From contig NZ_AOJH01000045.1 of the NCBI RefSeq assembly GCF_000337355.1, positions 694-42,423 of the forward strand: DNA of 41,730 bases, given 5' to 3'. Positions within the stretch are counted from its first letter, which is position 1; every line of letters begins with the position of its first letter. Made by a program: the position numbers and the translations under genes. The stretch is from Halorubrum kocurii JCM 14978. GTDB lineage: Archaea > Halobacteriota > Halobacteria > Halobacteriales > Haloferacaceae. The notes under the pieces are model-generated. The model was not told where the DNA came from. It saw only the letters and a list, made by a program, of their open reading frames with translations, and ran no database searches. Of the stretch, positions 24,024-31,940 are shown piece by piece.

Positions 24024-25858
24024 ACTGGATCATCGCCCTCTCGATCGGGCTCCGGCTGCTCGGCGTCGGCTACTCGATCCTGCTGCTGGCGAGCACCCGC
24101 GACCGGCGGTTCGGCTTCCTGACGCTGCTTCTGACCTTCATGACGCTCCGGCAGCTGCTCACCGTGCGGACGGCGACCACCGGGATCGAGGAGCTCCCCG
24201 GGCTCGTCGTGAGCGCGCTCACCCTGTTGACGGTGTATTACCTTTCCGAGTACGTCGACGAGGAGAACGCCGTCAAAACGCAGCTGCAGCGGGCGAACGA
24301 GCGGCTCCGGGGCTACCGAAAAGCCATCGAACACGCCGGGCACGCGATCTTCCTCACCGACCCGGACGGCACCATCGAGTACGCGAACCCGGCCGTCGAG
24401 ACGGTCACGGGCTACGAGCCGGACGAGGTGATCGGAGAGAACCCGCGGCTCTGGCAGTCGGGGAAACACGACGAGGAGTTCTACGAGGGGCTCTGGGAAC
24501 GGATCGCGTCCGGGTCCGTCTGGGAGGGCGAGCTGACGAACCGCCGCAAGTCGGGGGAGCTCTGCTGGATCGACGCGACGATCGCGCCGATCACCGAAGA
24601 CGGGGACGTGGAACGCTACGTCGCGATCGAGCGCGACGTCACCGAACGGAAGGAGCGCGAGCTGCGCATCGAAGATCAGAACGAGCGGCTGACCCTCCTG
24701 AACAACACGAACGCGGTGCTCCGCGACGTCAACCGGGAACTCGTCGCCGCGTCGACGCGAGACGAGATCGAATCCGAGGTGTGCGAGCGGTTCGCTTCCT
24801 CCGACCTCTTCGACGTGGCCTGGACCGGCGGACGCGGGCTCGTCGACGGCACGGTCAGTCCGCGCTCGTGTGCGGGGACCGACCCCGACTCGCTCGACGC
24901 CCACATCGAGGCGTTGTGTGCGACCGATCCGACGCCGATCGAAGCGGCGCTCGACGGCTCTCGTCCGGTGTTCACCGAGATCGACGACGAGTTCGCCGGG
25001 GCGGCCGGCGGGGCGCACTGCGTCGTGGTACCGCTCGCGTACCGCGGCGCGGAGTACGGCGTGCTCGTCGTGATGACTCGCAACGCCGACGCGTTCGACC
25101 TGATCGAACGCGACATCTTCGCCGAACTGGGTCGCACCGTCGCGGACGCGATCAGCGCCGTCGAGAGCAAGCAGACGCTCGCCGCGGACAGCGTCACCGA
25201 ACTGGAGTTCCAGCTGACGGGGATCGACGAGCCGTTGGCGAACATGGCGGCGCGGCTCGACTGCACGGTCGCCGTCGAGCACGTCGGCGGCGGCGACAGC
25301 GACCGCGTCCAGTACGTCACCGTCGCGGACGCCGAGTCGGACGCCGTCTCCGAGTACGCCGCCGAGGCCGACGGCGTCGACGCGGCACAGCACGTCTACA
25401 CCCACGAGGGCCGCTCCCTGTTCCGGCTCTCGCTCCGTGAGCGGTCGATCGTCGCGACGCTGGCGCAGTACGGTGCGAGCGTCGAATCCCTCTCGCTCGC
25501 CGGTACGAGCGGGACGCTGGTCGCGCGCGTCGCCAGCTCGAACGACATCCGGACCGTCGTCGACGCGCTTCAGACGACGTACGACGGACTGACGCTCGTC
25601 GCGCAGCGCGAGCGCGAGCGAGACGTGCAGACCGAGGACGGCTTCCGGAAGCGGCTGGCAGGGGAGTTAACCGACCGACAGCGCGAAGCGGCGCGTACCG
25701 CGCACTTCGCCGGGTTCTTCGAGTGGCCCCGCGAACACACCGGGGAAGAGGTCGCGTCGATGATGGACATCTCACAGACGACGTTCACCCAGCACCTCCG
25801 TGCGGCCGAGAACAAGCTGTTCTCCGCGCTCTTCGACGAGAGCGTGACGGTGTCGTAA
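24020..25858 (+). CDS. membrane-anchored PAS-GAF-Bat HTH_10 regulator (DmsR-like)
   Basis: This 612-residue protein has three N-terminal hydrophobic helices (about 2-25, 32-48 and 58-78). A PAS domain follows (AIEHAGHAIFLTDPDGTIEY through VAIERDVTERKERE, about 102-216), then a GAF domain (about 235-385), a Bat/GAF-HTH associated domain (about 395-530) and the C-terminal HTH_10 helix-turn-helix (LTDRQREAARTAHFAGFFEW, then GEEVASMMDISQTTFTQHLR). Such haloarchaeal proteins sense redox or light and activate nearby operons; DmsR of Haloferax, divergent from the DMSO reductase operon, is a known case. It diverges from the molybdopterin reductase operon, so it probably controls it. The membrane helices are uncommon in this class. 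Confidence 0.85.
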   Translation: MNWIIALSIGLRLLGVGYSILLLASTRDRRFGFLTLLLTFMTLRQLLTVRTATTGIEELPGLVVSALTLLTVYYLSEYVDEENAVKTQLQRANERLRGYRKAIEHAGHAIFLTDPDGTIEYANPAVETVTGYEPDEVIGENPRLWQSGKHDEEFYEGLWERIASGSVWEGELTNRRKSGELCWIDATIAPITEDGDVERYVAIERDVTERKERELRIEDQNERLTLLNNTNAVLRDVNRELVAASTRDEIESEVCERFASSDLFDVAWTGGRGLVDGTVSPRSCAGTDPDSLDAHIEALCATDPTPIEAALDGSRPVFTEIDDEFAGAAGGAHCVVVPLAYRGAEYGVLVVMTRNADAFDLIERDIFAELGRTVADAISAVESKQTLAADSVTELEFQLTGIDEPLANMAARLDCTVAVEHVGGGDSDRVQYVTVADAESDAVSEYAAEADGVDAAQHVYTHEGRSLFRLSLRERSIVATLAQYGASVESLSLAGTSGTLVARVASSNDIRTVVDALQTTYDGLTLVAQRERERDVQTEDGFRKRLAGELTDRQREAARTAHFAGFFEWPREHTGEEVASMMDISQTTFTQHLRAAENKLFSALFDESVTVS

Positions 25859-25882
25859 GCGGCGGGACGGACCTTCGGCGGG

Positions 25883-27079
25883 CTACGGCGTCAGCCGCCC
25901 GATCGAGAGCCACTCCACGTCGGCGTCGCGGGCCGCGCCTCCCTCGGCGGTCCCGTCGCCTCCGCCGTTCCCGCCCGCCGCCGCCGTCAGCGCGAACACC
26001 ATCTCCTTGCGGACGCCGCCCGCGAGCCGCACGTCGAGCGAGAGCTCGCGGGGCGAAAAGCGGTGGTCGCCCTCGACGACGCGCACGAGGTGCTCGGAGT
26101 GCGGCAGGTCCTCGACCGTCTCCACGTCGAGGTACGTCCGGAAGTCCGCGCCGAACTTGAAGCCGGTCTTCGGCACGGCGTCGGCCTCGCGGAGACGCTG
26201 ATAAACGGCGAGCCGACGGTCGAACCGATCGCCCTCCACCTCGCGCCCCCGGGCGACGATCGCGGCAGCGGGGCCGTCCGGCTCCGGTGTGCCCGCGTCG
26301 GAGGGGTCGCCCGCCTCGTCCGCCGCGCCCGCCGTCCCCACCGACGCCGACAGCGACAGCACGCCGTCGGCCGCGAGCGACGCGGCCTCGACGAGGGAGA
26401 GCTGGACCGCGCCCTCCACCGCCGCGGCGCGGCCGGTGAGGGGCTGGCCGTAGAAGCCGCGCTCGTAGAGCCCCTCGGGGGCGTCCCAGACGACCACGCG
26501 GTCGGCGAGGAGGACCCCGTCGAGCCGCGCCGGCGGCTCGTAGTCGGTGGCGCCGGCGATCGACCCCTCGGTCGCCGCGAAGTACGTGATGTCGGACTCC
26601 TCGTCGACGACGGCGAGGGTGCGCCCGGCGAGCCCGGCGGCCGGGAGCGACTCGCGCTCGCCGACGACCTGCACGGGGTACTTGACGTTCCCCGTGTCGG
26701 GCGTCGAGCCGCGCTCGTAGGCGACGAAGTCGACGGCCTCGGGCGCGTCGACGCCGCCGCCGGGCCACGGCTCGCGGGCGGGCGAGAGGTAGAAGCCGCG
26801 GTCGCGCAGGTCCGCGTAGACGAGGTACCGCACCGCGAAGCGGTCGGTCGCGGCCGCGCACTCGACGAAGAAGCGCTCGAAGCCGACGGGGTCGGCGTCG
26901 GGGGCGAGGGCGACGCCGGAGAGGTCGCCGCGGAAGAGGAGGTGGGCCGCCTCGACGCGCGAGAGCGCGATCTCGTTCCCGTCGAGCGGTCGCCCGTAGC
27001 CGCGGGAGTCGTGGAAGCGCTGGCGGGCGTCGCCGGCGACGCGGACCGCGTCGCCGCGCAGGTGCCCTGTCGGTTGCAT
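25883..27079 (-). CDS. endA: tRNA-splicing endonuclease
   Basis: This 398-residue protein is a fused two-repeat archaeal splicing endonuclease, which cuts tRNA introns at bulge-helix-bulge sites. The first repeat spans about 1-190 (e.g. RYLVYADLRDRGFYLSPARE) and is degenerate at its active site. The second spans about 195-398 and carries the catalytic triad: Tyr in FGADFRTYLDVE (about 311), His in PHSEHLVRVVEG (about 326) and Lys in VRKEMVFALTAAAG (about 356). A low-complexity acidic/Gly insertion lies near 235-262 and another near the C-terminus (GGNGGGDGTAEGG). ATG 27079 is used: upstream codons to 27193 have no family similarity. Confidence 0.9.
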   Translation of the reverse strand: MQPTGHLRGDAVRVAGDARQRFHDSRGYGRPLDGNEIALSRVEAAHLLFRGDLSGVALAPDADPVGFERFFVECAAATDRFAVRYLVYADLRDRGFYLSPAREPWPGGGVDAPEAVDFVAYERGSTPDTGNVKYPVQVVGERESLPAAGLAGRTLAVVDEESDITYFAATEGSIAGATDYEPPARLDGVLLADRVVVWDAPEGLYERGFYGQPLTGRAAAVEGAVQLSLVEAASLAADGVLSLSASVGTAGAADEAGDPSDAGTPEPDGPAAAIVARGREVEGDRFDRRLAVYQRLREADAVPKTGFKFGADFRTYLDVETVEDLPHSEHLVRVVEGDHRFSPRELSLDVRLAGGVRKEMVFALTAAAGGNGGGDGTAEGGAARDADVEWLSIGRLTP

Positions 27080-27160
27080 ACTCCAAGGCGGGCCCGGGCG
27101 GGGTAAGGGGGTTGCGGTCGGTACTCGCGCGATTTCGGAGTCTCTGGTCGTGGAACAGAC

Positions 27161-27353
27161 TTTTATAAGTAAATCTGCGCGCTGCCGTCGCATATTTATA
27201 ACGGATCGACGGCGCTGGGACGACCGACTTCAAAACCCACCGCACAGCACCGCACCTCAAAACCTCCCCAGCCTCGTCGCGCGTGCGACTCGCGACCCTG
27301 GGGGCCGCTCGCCGGCACGCGCCACCGCAACCGCTATTTATAAGCAATCGTCG
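27161..27353. repeat. dispersed TATA-rich intergenic repeat (copy B)
   Basis: The 369-bp gap between endA and the Cdc48-type gene contains a segment that aligns with the right end of the window. TTATAAGT (27163) is followed by ..TGCGCGCTGCCGTCG, a second TTTATA (27195-27200), CGACGGC (27207-27213) and CTTCAAAACCC. The order TTATAA, TGCGC, GTCG, TTTATA, CGACGGC, AAxCCC is the same at 41476-41553. Further on, CTCAAAACCTCCCCAGCC parallels CAAAGCCCCAGCC at 41605-41617, and TTTATAAGCAATCGTCGC (27336-27353) parallels 9425-9442. No gene is evident in the gap. Confidence 0.65.
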
Positions 27354-27448
27354 CTACCCCTCCGACCGTTTGGACCACATCCACGGTTATGAACCGACTC
27401 CCGACGGCGCCGGACAAGGGTAAAGGGTTATCGGCGAGTACGAGACGT

Positions 27449-29728
27449 ATGAACGACACCGCCGGCCTCCGGCTCACGGTGCGTGCCGCCGAGAAGCGGG
27501 ACGCGGGCCGGGGCATCGCTCGGCTCCCCGAACCCTCCAGGAAGCGACTCGGCCTCCTCAGCGGCGACACCGTCGAGATCCGCGGCGAGCGCACCGCGGT
27601 CGCGAAGGTGTGGCCCGGCGGCGCGGGCGCCCGAGAGGGCTCCGTCCTCATCGACGCCGACACCCGCGCGAACGCCGGCGTGAAGGTCGGCGACACCGTC
27701 ACCGTCGCGCCCGTCGACGTGGCGGACGCCGACAGCGTCGCGCTCGCGGCGCCCGCGGAGCTCGCCGACGTCGACGTGAGCCGCGAGGTGGTCGAGCGCG
27801 CGCTCGCCCGCGACCTCCGCGACCGCCCCGTCACCCGGGGCGAGGCCGTCCACGTCGAGCGGCTCGGCGGGATCCGGTTCGTCGTCGCCGAGACGGACCC
27901 GGCGGGCACGGTCCGCGTCACGACTCGCACCGACGTGTCGGTGCGATACGGGACCGACTCCGACTCTCGGGGGAGACGCGGCGCCTCCACGGACCGGTCC
28001 GGCGGGTCCGACGGGGCTGCCGGGTCCACCGGGTCCACCGGGGCCGACTCCGCCGGAAGCGACGCCGCACCCGCCGACGCTCCCGGAACCGACGCCCGTC
28101 CGACCGGCGGCGGGACCGAGCCCCCGGCGGAGCACACCGCGGGCGCGACCTACGAGGACATCGGCGGGCTCGACGAGGAGCTGGAGCTCGTCCGCGAGAC
28201 GATCGAGCTCCCCCTCTCGGAGCCCGGCGTGTTCACCCGGCTCGGGATCGACCCCCCGAAGGGCGTCCTGCTCCACGGCCCGCCGGGGACCGGGAAGACG
28301 CTGATCGCCCGCGCCGTCGCCAACGAGGTCGACGCGACGTTCATCACGGTCGACGGCCCGGAGATCATGTCGAAGTACAAGGGCGAGTCGGAGGAGCGCC
28401 TGCGGGACGTGTTCGAGCGCGCCAGCGAGGACGCGCCGGCGATAATCTTCTTCGACGAGATCGACTCGATCGCGGGCAAGCGGGACGACGGCGGCGACGT
28501 GGAGAACCGCGTCGTCGGTCAGCTGCTCTCGCTGATGGACGGCCTCGACGCCCGCGGCGACGTGATCGTCATCGGCGCGACCAACCGCGTCGACACCCTC
28601 GACCCCGCCCTCAGGCGGGGCGGGCGGTTCGACCGCGAGATCGAGATCGGCGTGCCCGGCGAGACCGGCCGCCGGCAGATCCTCGACGTGCACACGCGTC
28701 GGATGCCGCTCGCGGACGACGTGGACCTCGACCGCATCGCGGCCCGGACGCACGGCTTCGTCGGCGCCGACATCGAGGGGCTCGCCCAGGAGGCGGCGAT
28801 GACCGCGCTGCGGCGCGCCCGTGAGTCGGACGCCGCGGCCCTCGACGACGTGACCGTCGCGAAGGTCGACTTCGAGGCGGCCCACGCCAACGTCGAGCCG
28901 AGCGCGATGCGCGAGTACGTCGCCGAGCAGCCCGCCACCGACTTCGCGGACGTGGGCGGGCTGCCGGAGGCCAAGGAGAAGCTGGAGCGCGCCGTCACGT
29001 GGCCGCTGACGTACGGTCCCCTCTTCGAGGCCGCCGACGCCGACCCGCCGACGGGCGTCCTGCTTCACGGGCCGCCCGGAACCGGGAAGACCCTCCTCGC
29101 CCGGGCGATCGCGGGCGAGAGCGGCGTGAACTTCATCCAGGTGGCCGGTCCCGAGCTGCTCGACCGGTACGTGGGCGAGTCGGAGAAGGCGGTCCGCGAC
29201 CTGTTCGACCGCGCACGGCAGGCGGCGCCCGTGATCGTCTTCTTCGACGAGATCGACGCGATCGCGGCCGACCGCGACGGCGCCGGCGGCGACGGGTCCG
29301 GGGTCGGCGAGCGCGTCGTCTCGCAGCTGCTCACGGAGCTGGACCGCGCCAGCGACAACCCGAATCTCGTGGTGCTCGCGGCGACGAACCGGCGGAACGC
29401 GCTCGACCCGGCGCTGCTCCGGCCGGGTCGGTTAGAGACCCACATCGAGGTCCCCGAGCCCGATCGCGACGCGCGTCGGAAGATCCTCGACGTGCACACC
29501 CGCTCGAAGCCCCTCGTCGACGGGGTCGACCTGGAGCACTTGGCCGACGAGACCGAAGGGTACTCCGGCGCGGAGATCGCGTCGCTGTGCCGCGAGGCCG
29601 CCCTGATCGCCATCGAACGTGTCGCCGACGAGCACGGGGAGGCCGCCAACGACCACGCCGACGAGGTCTCGATTACGACCGAGGACTTCGCGGCGGCGCT
29701 GGAGAGCGTCCGCCCGGCGACGCCGTAG
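27449..29728 (+). CDS. Cdc48/VAT-type AAA ATPase with long N-D1 linker
   Basis: This 759-residue protein has an N-terminal Cdc48 double-psi barrel plus second N subdomain (about 6-168). A Gly/Ser/Thr/Asp-rich disordered linker (about 168-232) follows, then two AAA modules. D1 has Walker A GPPGTGKT (277-284) and Walker B IIFFDEID (Asp336, Glu337); D2 has Walker A 541-548 and Walker B VIVFFDEID (Asp600, Glu601). Both have the usual arginine-finger region (RRGGRFDREIE; RPGRLETHIEV). It should form hexamers that unfold proteins for degradation or remodelling. The linker is much longer than in the standard CdcH type, suggesting a specialised paralogue. It is followed after 10 nt by a rhomboid-like gene, so the two are probably co-transcribed. 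ATG 27449 is preferred to in-frame ATG 27389. Confidence 0.92.
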   Translation: MNDTAGLRLTVRAAEKRDAGRGIARLPEPSRKRLGLLSGDTVEIRGERTAVAKVWPGGAGAREGSVLIDADTRANAGVKVGDTVTVAPVDVADADSVALAAPAELADVDVSREVVERALARDLRDRPVTRGEAVHVERLGGIRFVVAETDPAGTVRVTTRTDVSVRYGTDSDSRGRRGASTDRSGGSDGAAGSTGSTGADSAGSDAAPADAPGTDARPTGGGTEPPAEHTAGATYEDIGGLDEELELVRETIELPLSEPGVFTRLGIDPPKGVLLHGPPGTGKTLIARAVANEVDATFITVDGPEIMSKYKGESEERLRDVFERASEDAPAIIFFDEIDSIAGKRDDGGDVENRVVGQLLSLMDGLDARGDVIVIGATNRVDTLDPALRRGGRFDREIEIGVPGETGRRQILDVHTRRMPLADDVDLDRIAARTHGFVGADIEGLAQEAAMTALRRARESDAAALDDVTVAKVDFEAAHANVEPSAMREYVAEQPATDFADVGGLPEAKEKLERAVTWPLTYGPLFEAADADPPTGVLLHGPPGTGKTLLARAIAGESGVNFIQVAGPELLDRYVGESEKAVRDLFDRARQAAPVIVFFDEIDAIAADRDGAGGDGSGVGERVVSQLLTELDRASDNPNLVVLAATNRRNALDPALLRPGRLETHIEVPEPDRDARRKILDVHTRSKPLVDGVDLEHLADETEGYSGAEIASLCREAALIAIERVADEHGEAANDHADEVSITTEDFAAALESVRPATP

Positions 29729-29738
29729 GAGGGATCGA

Positions 29739-30677
29739 ATGCCGGGAGACGTCGGCGACCCGACGGAGCGCGACCGAGACAGTCCCGACCCGCCCACCCT
29801 CCGCGGGCTGCTCGCGGGGCTCTTCGCCGCCGTTCGGTCGCGACCGCCGGCGGAGCTGGCGCTCGTCGCCCTCCCGCTGCCGGCCCTGCTCGTCGGCGTG
29901 AGCCTGCTCCCCGGCGTCGAGGCGTGGCGGCTCTCGCTGGCGACGGAGGGCGTGTTCGAGAGCCGGTGGGCGCTGTGGACCGCGTTCGCGTCGAGCTTCG
30001 TCCACACGGACCCGGCCCACCTCCTCGACAACGTCGTCAACTACTGGCTGCTCGTCGCGGTCGCGTACCCGCTCTCGGTCGTCGCCGGCTGGCGCCGGCG
30101 GCTCCTCGGGTCGGTCGCGACCTATCTCGCGGTCGTCCCGCTGGTCTCCGCGTGGGCGACCATCGTCGCGCTCGGCGGCCTGACCGACGCTCCGACCGCC
30201 GGCTTCTCGGACGTGAACAGCGCGCTCCTCGGCTACCTCCTGGCCGTCTGGTTCGCGGCGCTGACGGCGGAAAGCGAGCGGGTCCGAAGCGAGGGGTCGC
30301 TCGGCGTCGACCCGCGGTGGTCGGTCGTCGCCGTCTTCGCGTCGCTCGCGCTCGCGTACCTCGCCCCGAGCGGCGCCGGCTACTTTCCGCCGCTGCCGGC
30401 CGTGGGGTCGCTGTTCGCGGTCGGCGCCGTCCTCGCCGCGGCCGCGCTGTACGCCGCGGTCGGACCGCCGCGGGTGGCGGGACTCGATCTCGAGCCCGCC
30501 CGCGAACTGCTGTACGTCACCGGTGCGAGCGTCGCGCTCGCGGGCGTGATCGGGTCGCTCGTCTTGGTCCCGTTCGGCAGCAACGTGTTCGCGCACCTCG
30601 CCGGCTACGTCGTCGGGTTCGCGGTGCCGTTCGCGGGCGTCCTCGCGGACGGCGGAGCCGATCGGGCAGGCAAATAG
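29739..30677 (+). CDS. rhomboid-family membrane protein
   Basis: This 312-residue protein has a charged cytoplasmic N-terminus (1-35) and about seven hydrophobic helices. Rhomboid hallmarks are present: FVHTDPAHLLDN matches the TM2 pattern H-x4-H-x3-N (His89, His94, Asn98). GFSD (Gly155, Ser157) stands where the catalytic GxSG lies in TM4, with Asp replacing the last Gly. FAHLAGYVVG supplies the TM6 His (His286). Ser157-His286 could therefore form the intramembrane protease dyad, although the GFSD variant leaves activity open. A hydrophilic loop near 180-195 is longer than usual. It starts 10 nt after the Cdc48-type gene, implying a functional link in membrane protein quality control. Confidence 0.78.
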   Translation: MPGDVGDPTERDRDSPDPPTLRGLLAGLFAAVRSRPPAELALVALPLPALLVGVSLLPGVEAWRLSLATEGVFESRWALWTAFASSFVHTDPAHLLDNVVNYWLLVAVAYPLSVVAGWRRRLLGSVATYLAVVPLVSAWATIVALGGLTDAPTAGFSDVNSALLGYLLAVWFAALTAESERVRSEGSLGVDPRWSVVAVFASLALAYLAPSGAGYFPPLPAVGSLFAVGAVLAAAALYAAVGPPRVAGLDLEPARELLYVTGASVALAGVIGSLVLVPFGSNVFAHLAGYVVGFAVPFAGVLADGGADRAGK

Positions 30678-30723
30678 CCGGAACGACAGCGATGCCGTTC
30701 GGTCGCCGCGGTCGCGTTGCCGT

Positions 30724-31188
30724 TCAGTCGTCGTGGTCGTGACCGTGGCCGCGGTCGGCCGCGGTCGTGAGGCCGCCGTCGCCGAACTCGTCGACCGGCG
30801 TCACGCTGTAGTCGACCGTGAGCGTGTCCTTCGTCGCGCGGATCTTCCCGACGAACGCCGAGATGTCCTCCAGGCGCCCCTCAAGCACGAACAGCTCCAT
30901 GCAGTACCGCGAGCCGACGTGGCTGTGGAAGTTGGAAGCGACGAGCCCCTCGTGTTCGTGGCGGAGCCGCATCATCCGCTCCTCGACGCTCGTGGTCTCG
31001 TAGTCGAAGAGCACCGTCACCACCGCCATCAGGTCCCTGTCCTCCAGCTTCGCGTCCTCGAACTCGCCGAGGAGGTTCCGGGACGCCTCGCGGACGACCT
31101 CGCTGCGCCCGGTGTAGCCGTGTTCGTCCGCGAACCCGTCGATCCGCTCTAACAGCTCCTCCGGCATCGAGACGCTGACGACCGTCAT
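30724..31188 (-). CDS. nikR: NikR-type nickel-responsive ribbon-helix-helix regulator
   Basis: This 154-residue protein has an N-terminal ribbon-helix-helix ([20 protein letters not shown], then [12 protein letters not shown]) and the C-terminal ACT-like NikR domain. The nickel ligands are visible: His77, His88 and His90 in FHSH, and Cys96 in [12 protein letters not shown]. This matches His76/His87/His89/Cys95 of E. coli NikR with a one-residue offset. It ends in a His/Asp-rich tail (HGHDHDD) that bacterial NikR lacks. It would repress nickel uptake genes when nickel is plentiful. No nickel transporter is encoded in this window. An AT-rich ATATATTAACTAAA (31184-31198 region) overlaps the start codon and could be an autoregulatory site. 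Confidence 0.88.
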   Translation of the reverse strand: MTVVSVSMPEELLERIDGFADEHGYTGRSEVVREASRNLLGEFEDAKLEDRDLMAVVTVLFDYETTSVEERMMRLRHEHEGLVASNFHSHVGSRYCMELFVLEGRLEDISAFVGKIRATKDTLTVDYSVTPVDEFGDGGLTTAADRGHGHDHDD

Positions 31189-31213
31189 ATATTAACTAAA
31201 CGAGCCGATCTTG

Positions 31214-31546
31214 TTAATCTTTGAGGTTCGGGTCGGCGTCGCCGGCCGTCGGGGGCCGGTCGGACGGTCCGCCGTCGATCCGCTCCGAGAGCCACGCGTA
31301 GTGGTCGAGCAGGGCGCGCTCGCCGGCGTCGGTGAGCGCGTACACGTCGGCGATCCCCTCCGTTCGGCGGTCGAGGAACCCCGAGTCGACGAGCGACCGC
31401 AGCGTGGCGTAGAACGACCCCGGGTCGATCCGCTCGTCGTAGTGCGATTCGAGCCGGCTCTTCAGCGGCTGGGCCCGCAGCTCGCCGGCGTCGTACAGCA
31501 GCGCGCACAGGTCGCGGCGGCGGCCGCTGTGGAGCCACTTCGTCAT
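31214..31546 (-). CDS. PadR-family winged-helix regulator
   Basis: This 110-residue protein beginning MTKWLHSGRRRDLCALLYDA matches a haloarchaeal PadR-like family. The winged helix spans about 10-85 (LKSRLESHYDERIDPGSFYA; TLRSLVDSGFLDRR; GIADVYALTDAGERALLDHY). The start at 31546 is chosen from that N-terminus; the frame is open to 31669, but that part is the AT-rich promoter region. It sits 25 nt upstream of nikR on the same strand, so the two regulators may be co-transcribed. Its ligand and targets are unknown. Confidence 0.8.
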   Translation of the reverse strand: MTKWLHSGRRRDLCALLYDAGELRAQPLKSRLESHYDERIDPGSFYATLRSLVDSGFLDRRTEGIADVYALTDAGERALLDHYAWLSERIDGGPSDRPPTAGDADPNLKD

Positions 31547-31619
31547 ACGCCCGGTTCCCGCCGGCGCCTCAGGACCGTTTCGGTCCCGGACGACGGACGC
31601 GATTCGTTTTGGGGACCCG

Positions 31620-31740
31620 AGGTTATGTAAATATTTGCCTTTATTTGCTATGAACTCGTTAGCATCCAACTCTCAAGCGATTCGATTGACGATTGACGTG
31701 TATTATGTGTATAAATGTGTGTCTACGGTACTTTCTTCAC
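31620..31740. promoter_or_regulatory. AT-rich divergent promoter region
   Basis: About 120 bp of markedly AT-rich sequence lies in an otherwise very GC-rich window. It holds a minus-strand TATA-like run (AAATATTTACATAA, about 31624-31637) serving the PadR gene with a leader of some 50 nt, and a plus-strand run (GTATTATGTGTATAAATG, 31700-31717) serving the small zinc protein. A GATTGAC direct repeat (31686-31699) lies between. Divergent low-GC islands like this often mark regulated promoters. Confidence 0.5.
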
Positions 31741-31762
31741 TCGGGCCGTCGCTCGTCCCGAT

Positions 31763-31897
31763 ATGCACGCGTCGATCGAACACTTGGTCTGTCGACACCG
31801 GTACGAGCGCCGAGCGGTGGTGGTCAACCCCGACGAGGTCGTCGAGCGCTGTTCGAAGTGCGGCAAAGAGCGTATTCGGGGGGCTGCGGGCTCGTAG
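31763..31897 (+). CDS. small zinc-finger microprotein
   Basis: This 44-residue protein has a possible zinc site made of Cys-x-His (VCRHRYERR) and CSKCGKER, i.e. C-x-H...C-x2-C. Many haloarchaea encode such short zinc-finger proteins, some of which affect growth and stress responses. It is supported by the strong promoter-like AT-rich run 45-60 bp upstream and by the paired zinc ligands. The in-frame ATG at 31715 lies inside the TATA-like run and is less likely to be used. The function is unknown. Confidence 0.6.
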   Translation: MHASIEHLVCRHRYERRAVVVNPDEVVERCSKCGKERIRGAAGS

Positions 31898-31940
31898 CGG
31901 TTCGACCGCGGTCCGTTTCCGTCGACCGCGGCCGCGACCC

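Noticed and set aside
27389..27448. N-terminal 20-codon extension of the Cdc48-type gene
   Set aside because: The extension is basic, lacks family similarity and has no TATA box at leaderless distance; ATG 27449 leads directly into the Cdc48 N domain.
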